Shown: piece by piece, positions 27,436-28,080 of the stretch
Layout: the number at the start of each line of letters is the position of its first letter
Numbering within the stretch: the first letter of the stretch is position 1
From: an uncultured Collinsella sp.
Lineage (GTDB): Bacteria; Actinomycetota; Coriobacteriia; Coriobacteriales; Coriobacteriaceae
Direction: 5' to 3'
NCBI GenBank assembly: GCA_900762325.1
Contig: CAAFGG010000026.1
Span: forward strand, 1 to 28,080
Length of the DNA: 28,080 nt
The notes under the pieces: model-generated
Told to the model about the DNA's origin: nothing
What the model saw: only the letters and a program-made list of their open reading frames with translations
Databases searched by the model: none
Translations under genes and position numbers: made by a program

Positions 27436-27550
27436 GGAACACCTCCGGTACGTAGCGGTTAACACGCGGCAGCTCCACCGCATTGAATAGCTATACTACC
27501 CAATCTTTCGCACAGCACACAAAACCAAAATGAGATTTATCGCAGACAAG

Positions 27551-27580
27551 AAAAAAGCCCCAAGGCAATGCCCCAGGGCT
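27551..27580 (-). terminator. Intrinsic terminator of the tRNA-Ile/Ala/Ile cluster
   Basis: On the minus strand AGCCCTGGGGC and GCCTTGGGGCT pair (with three G-U) around ATT, then TTTTTT. It is 14 bases past the last encoded CCA. Confidence 0.88.
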
Positions 27581-27594
27581 CTTCACAGTTTTGA

Positions 27595-27671
27595 TGGTGG
27601 ACCTGACAAGATTCGAACTTGTGACCTCCCGGTTATCAGCCGGACGCTCTAACCAACTGAGCTACAGGTCC
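27595..27671 (-). tRNA. tRNA-Ile, anticodon GAT, CCA encoded (promoter-distal copy)
   Basis: Acceptor GGACCTG/CAGGTCC, anticodon GAT (plus-strand ATC at 27635-27637) in CTGATAA, T-arm ACAAG-TTCGAAT-CTTGT, discriminator A at 27598 then CCA. Identical to the copy at 27819-27895; identity extends over 80 bases. Confidence 0.97.
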
Positions 27672-27675
27672 ATCA

Positions 27676-27751
27676 TGGTGGAGGTTAGGGGGATCGAACC
27701 CCTGACCTCAGGCTTGCAAAGCCCGCGCTCTCCCAGCTGAGCTAAACCCCC
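27676..27751 (-). tRNA. tRNA-Ala, anticodon TGC, CCA encoded
   Basis: Acceptor GGGGGTT/AACCTCC, anticodon TGC (plus-strand GCA at 27716-27718) in TTTGCAA, T-arm AGGGG-TTCGATC-CCCCT, discriminator A at 27679, CCA. It is 4 bases from the neighbouring tRNA-Ile. Confidence 0.97.
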
Positions 27752-27762
27752 ACGGAGACAGT

Positions 27763-27807
27763 AATAAACACCCCAGCGGCGACTCGGCTCTCGCTGGGGT
27801 GTTTATT
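27763..27807 (-). terminator. 16-bp terminator-like hairpin between tRNA-Ile and tRNA-Ala
   Basis: Positions 27763-27778 and 27792-27807 are perfect complements (AATAAACACCCCAGCG and its reverse complement). The 3' arm ends GTGTTTATT on the transcript. Only 11 bases separate it from the tRNA-Ala 5' end. It is either a leaky terminator or a processing site. Confidence 0.75.
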
Positions 27808-27818
27808 GCGAAAGAAAG

Positions 27819-27895
27819 TGGTGGACCTGACAAGATTCGAACTTGTGACCTCCCGGTTATCAGCCGGACGCTCTAACCAACTGAGCTACAGGTCC
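27819..27895 (-). tRNA. tRNA-Ile, anticodon GAT, CCA encoded (promoter-proximal copy)
   Basis: Same sequence as the copy at 27595-27671, anticodon GAT (plus-strand ATC at 27859-27861). First gene of the cluster, directly behind a strong promoter. Confidence 0.97.
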
Positions 27896-27909
27896 ATCGC
27901 GCAAGGGAT

Positions 27910-27939
27910 ATATTAGACGAGTCGTTACGCGCGCGTCAA
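27910..27939 (-). promoter_or_regulatory. Promoter of the tRNA-Ile/Ala/Ile cluster
   Basis: On the minus strand TTGACG (27939-27934), 18-base spacer, TAATAT (27915-27910). Start near 27903, 8 bases before the tRNA 5' end. Confidence 0.85.
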
Positions 27940-27988
27940 CAACTTTTTTGAAAATCTTTGGAGGGGTTCGCCCCGGCCGCCCGGCGGC

Positions 27989-28080
27989 ATATGAAGTCGC
28001 CTGCTCGGACAGTCCTGACTCGCACGGAGAGCACATTAAGTGCTCTCCGGCTCGTGCGGAACTCGCGATCGACTTAATAT
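27989..28080. repeat. Long imperfect palindrome cut by the right window edge
   Basis: Centre CGGAGAGCAC (28025-28034), ATTAA, GTGCTCTCCG (28040-28049). Outer arms ATATGAAGTCG (27989-27999) and CGACTTAATAT (28070-28080) pair at 10 of 11 positions; CGCAC/GTGCG lies between. It probably continues beyond 28080. No ORF. Similar in size and design to the palindrome at 8083-8182 but different in sequence. Confidence 0.7.

Overview
The window reads as a housekeeping stretch of a high-GC (about 60% by eye) Gram-positive chromosome. Protein flavour, TTG/GTG starts with strong purine-rich ribosome binding sites, CCA-encoding tRNA genes and an LPXTG-type pilus locus point to the Coriobacteriia, most likely Collinsella or a close relative. 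This assignment comes from recognition, not from a search.

Almost everything is on the minus strand. In transcription order from the right edge: a tRNA-Ile/tRNA-Ala/tRNA-Ile cluster behind one strong promoter; a DUF151 bifunctional-nuclease-family gene with two small uncharacterised genes; typA/bipA; a two-gene surface pilus locus (a 1247-residue tip-like adhesin, then a SpaH/EbpB-like shaft pilin); rpsF-ssb-rpsR-rplI ending in a terminator; dnaB, purA, purD and a Nudix hydrolase; an ABC exporter with a one-TM partner protein; carA-carB; and, running off the left edge, the C-terminal piece of a DNA methyltransferase. On the plus strand are two tRNA-Ser genes, a TRIC/UPF0126 membrane protein and a secreted bactofilin-like membrane protein that converges on the pilus locus.

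Nucleotide metabolism is concentrated here: carAB supplies carbamoyl phosphate, purD and purA act in purine synthesis. The carA leader carries a near-canonical PyrR-binding hairpin whose 3' side contains the carA Shine-Dalgarno, which predicts translational control by pyrimidines. The rpsF leader carries a hairpin whose loop can pair with the rpsF Shine-Dalgarno, a candidate S6:S18 autoregulatory RNA. The purD leader has two mutually exclusive helices.

The non-coding DNA is rich in palindromes that the genes do not explain: a 28-bp perfect inverted repeat after carB, a roughly 100-bp palindrome flanked by 8-bp direct repeats before the ABC exporter, a 132-bp element with 9-bp terminal inverted repeats and a copied tRNA-Ser T-arm, inverted copies of one REP-like hairpin on both sides of the pilus locus, and a long palindrome cut by the right edge. 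The pilus locus has no sortase gene in the window. I found no CRISPR array, transposase or phage gene.
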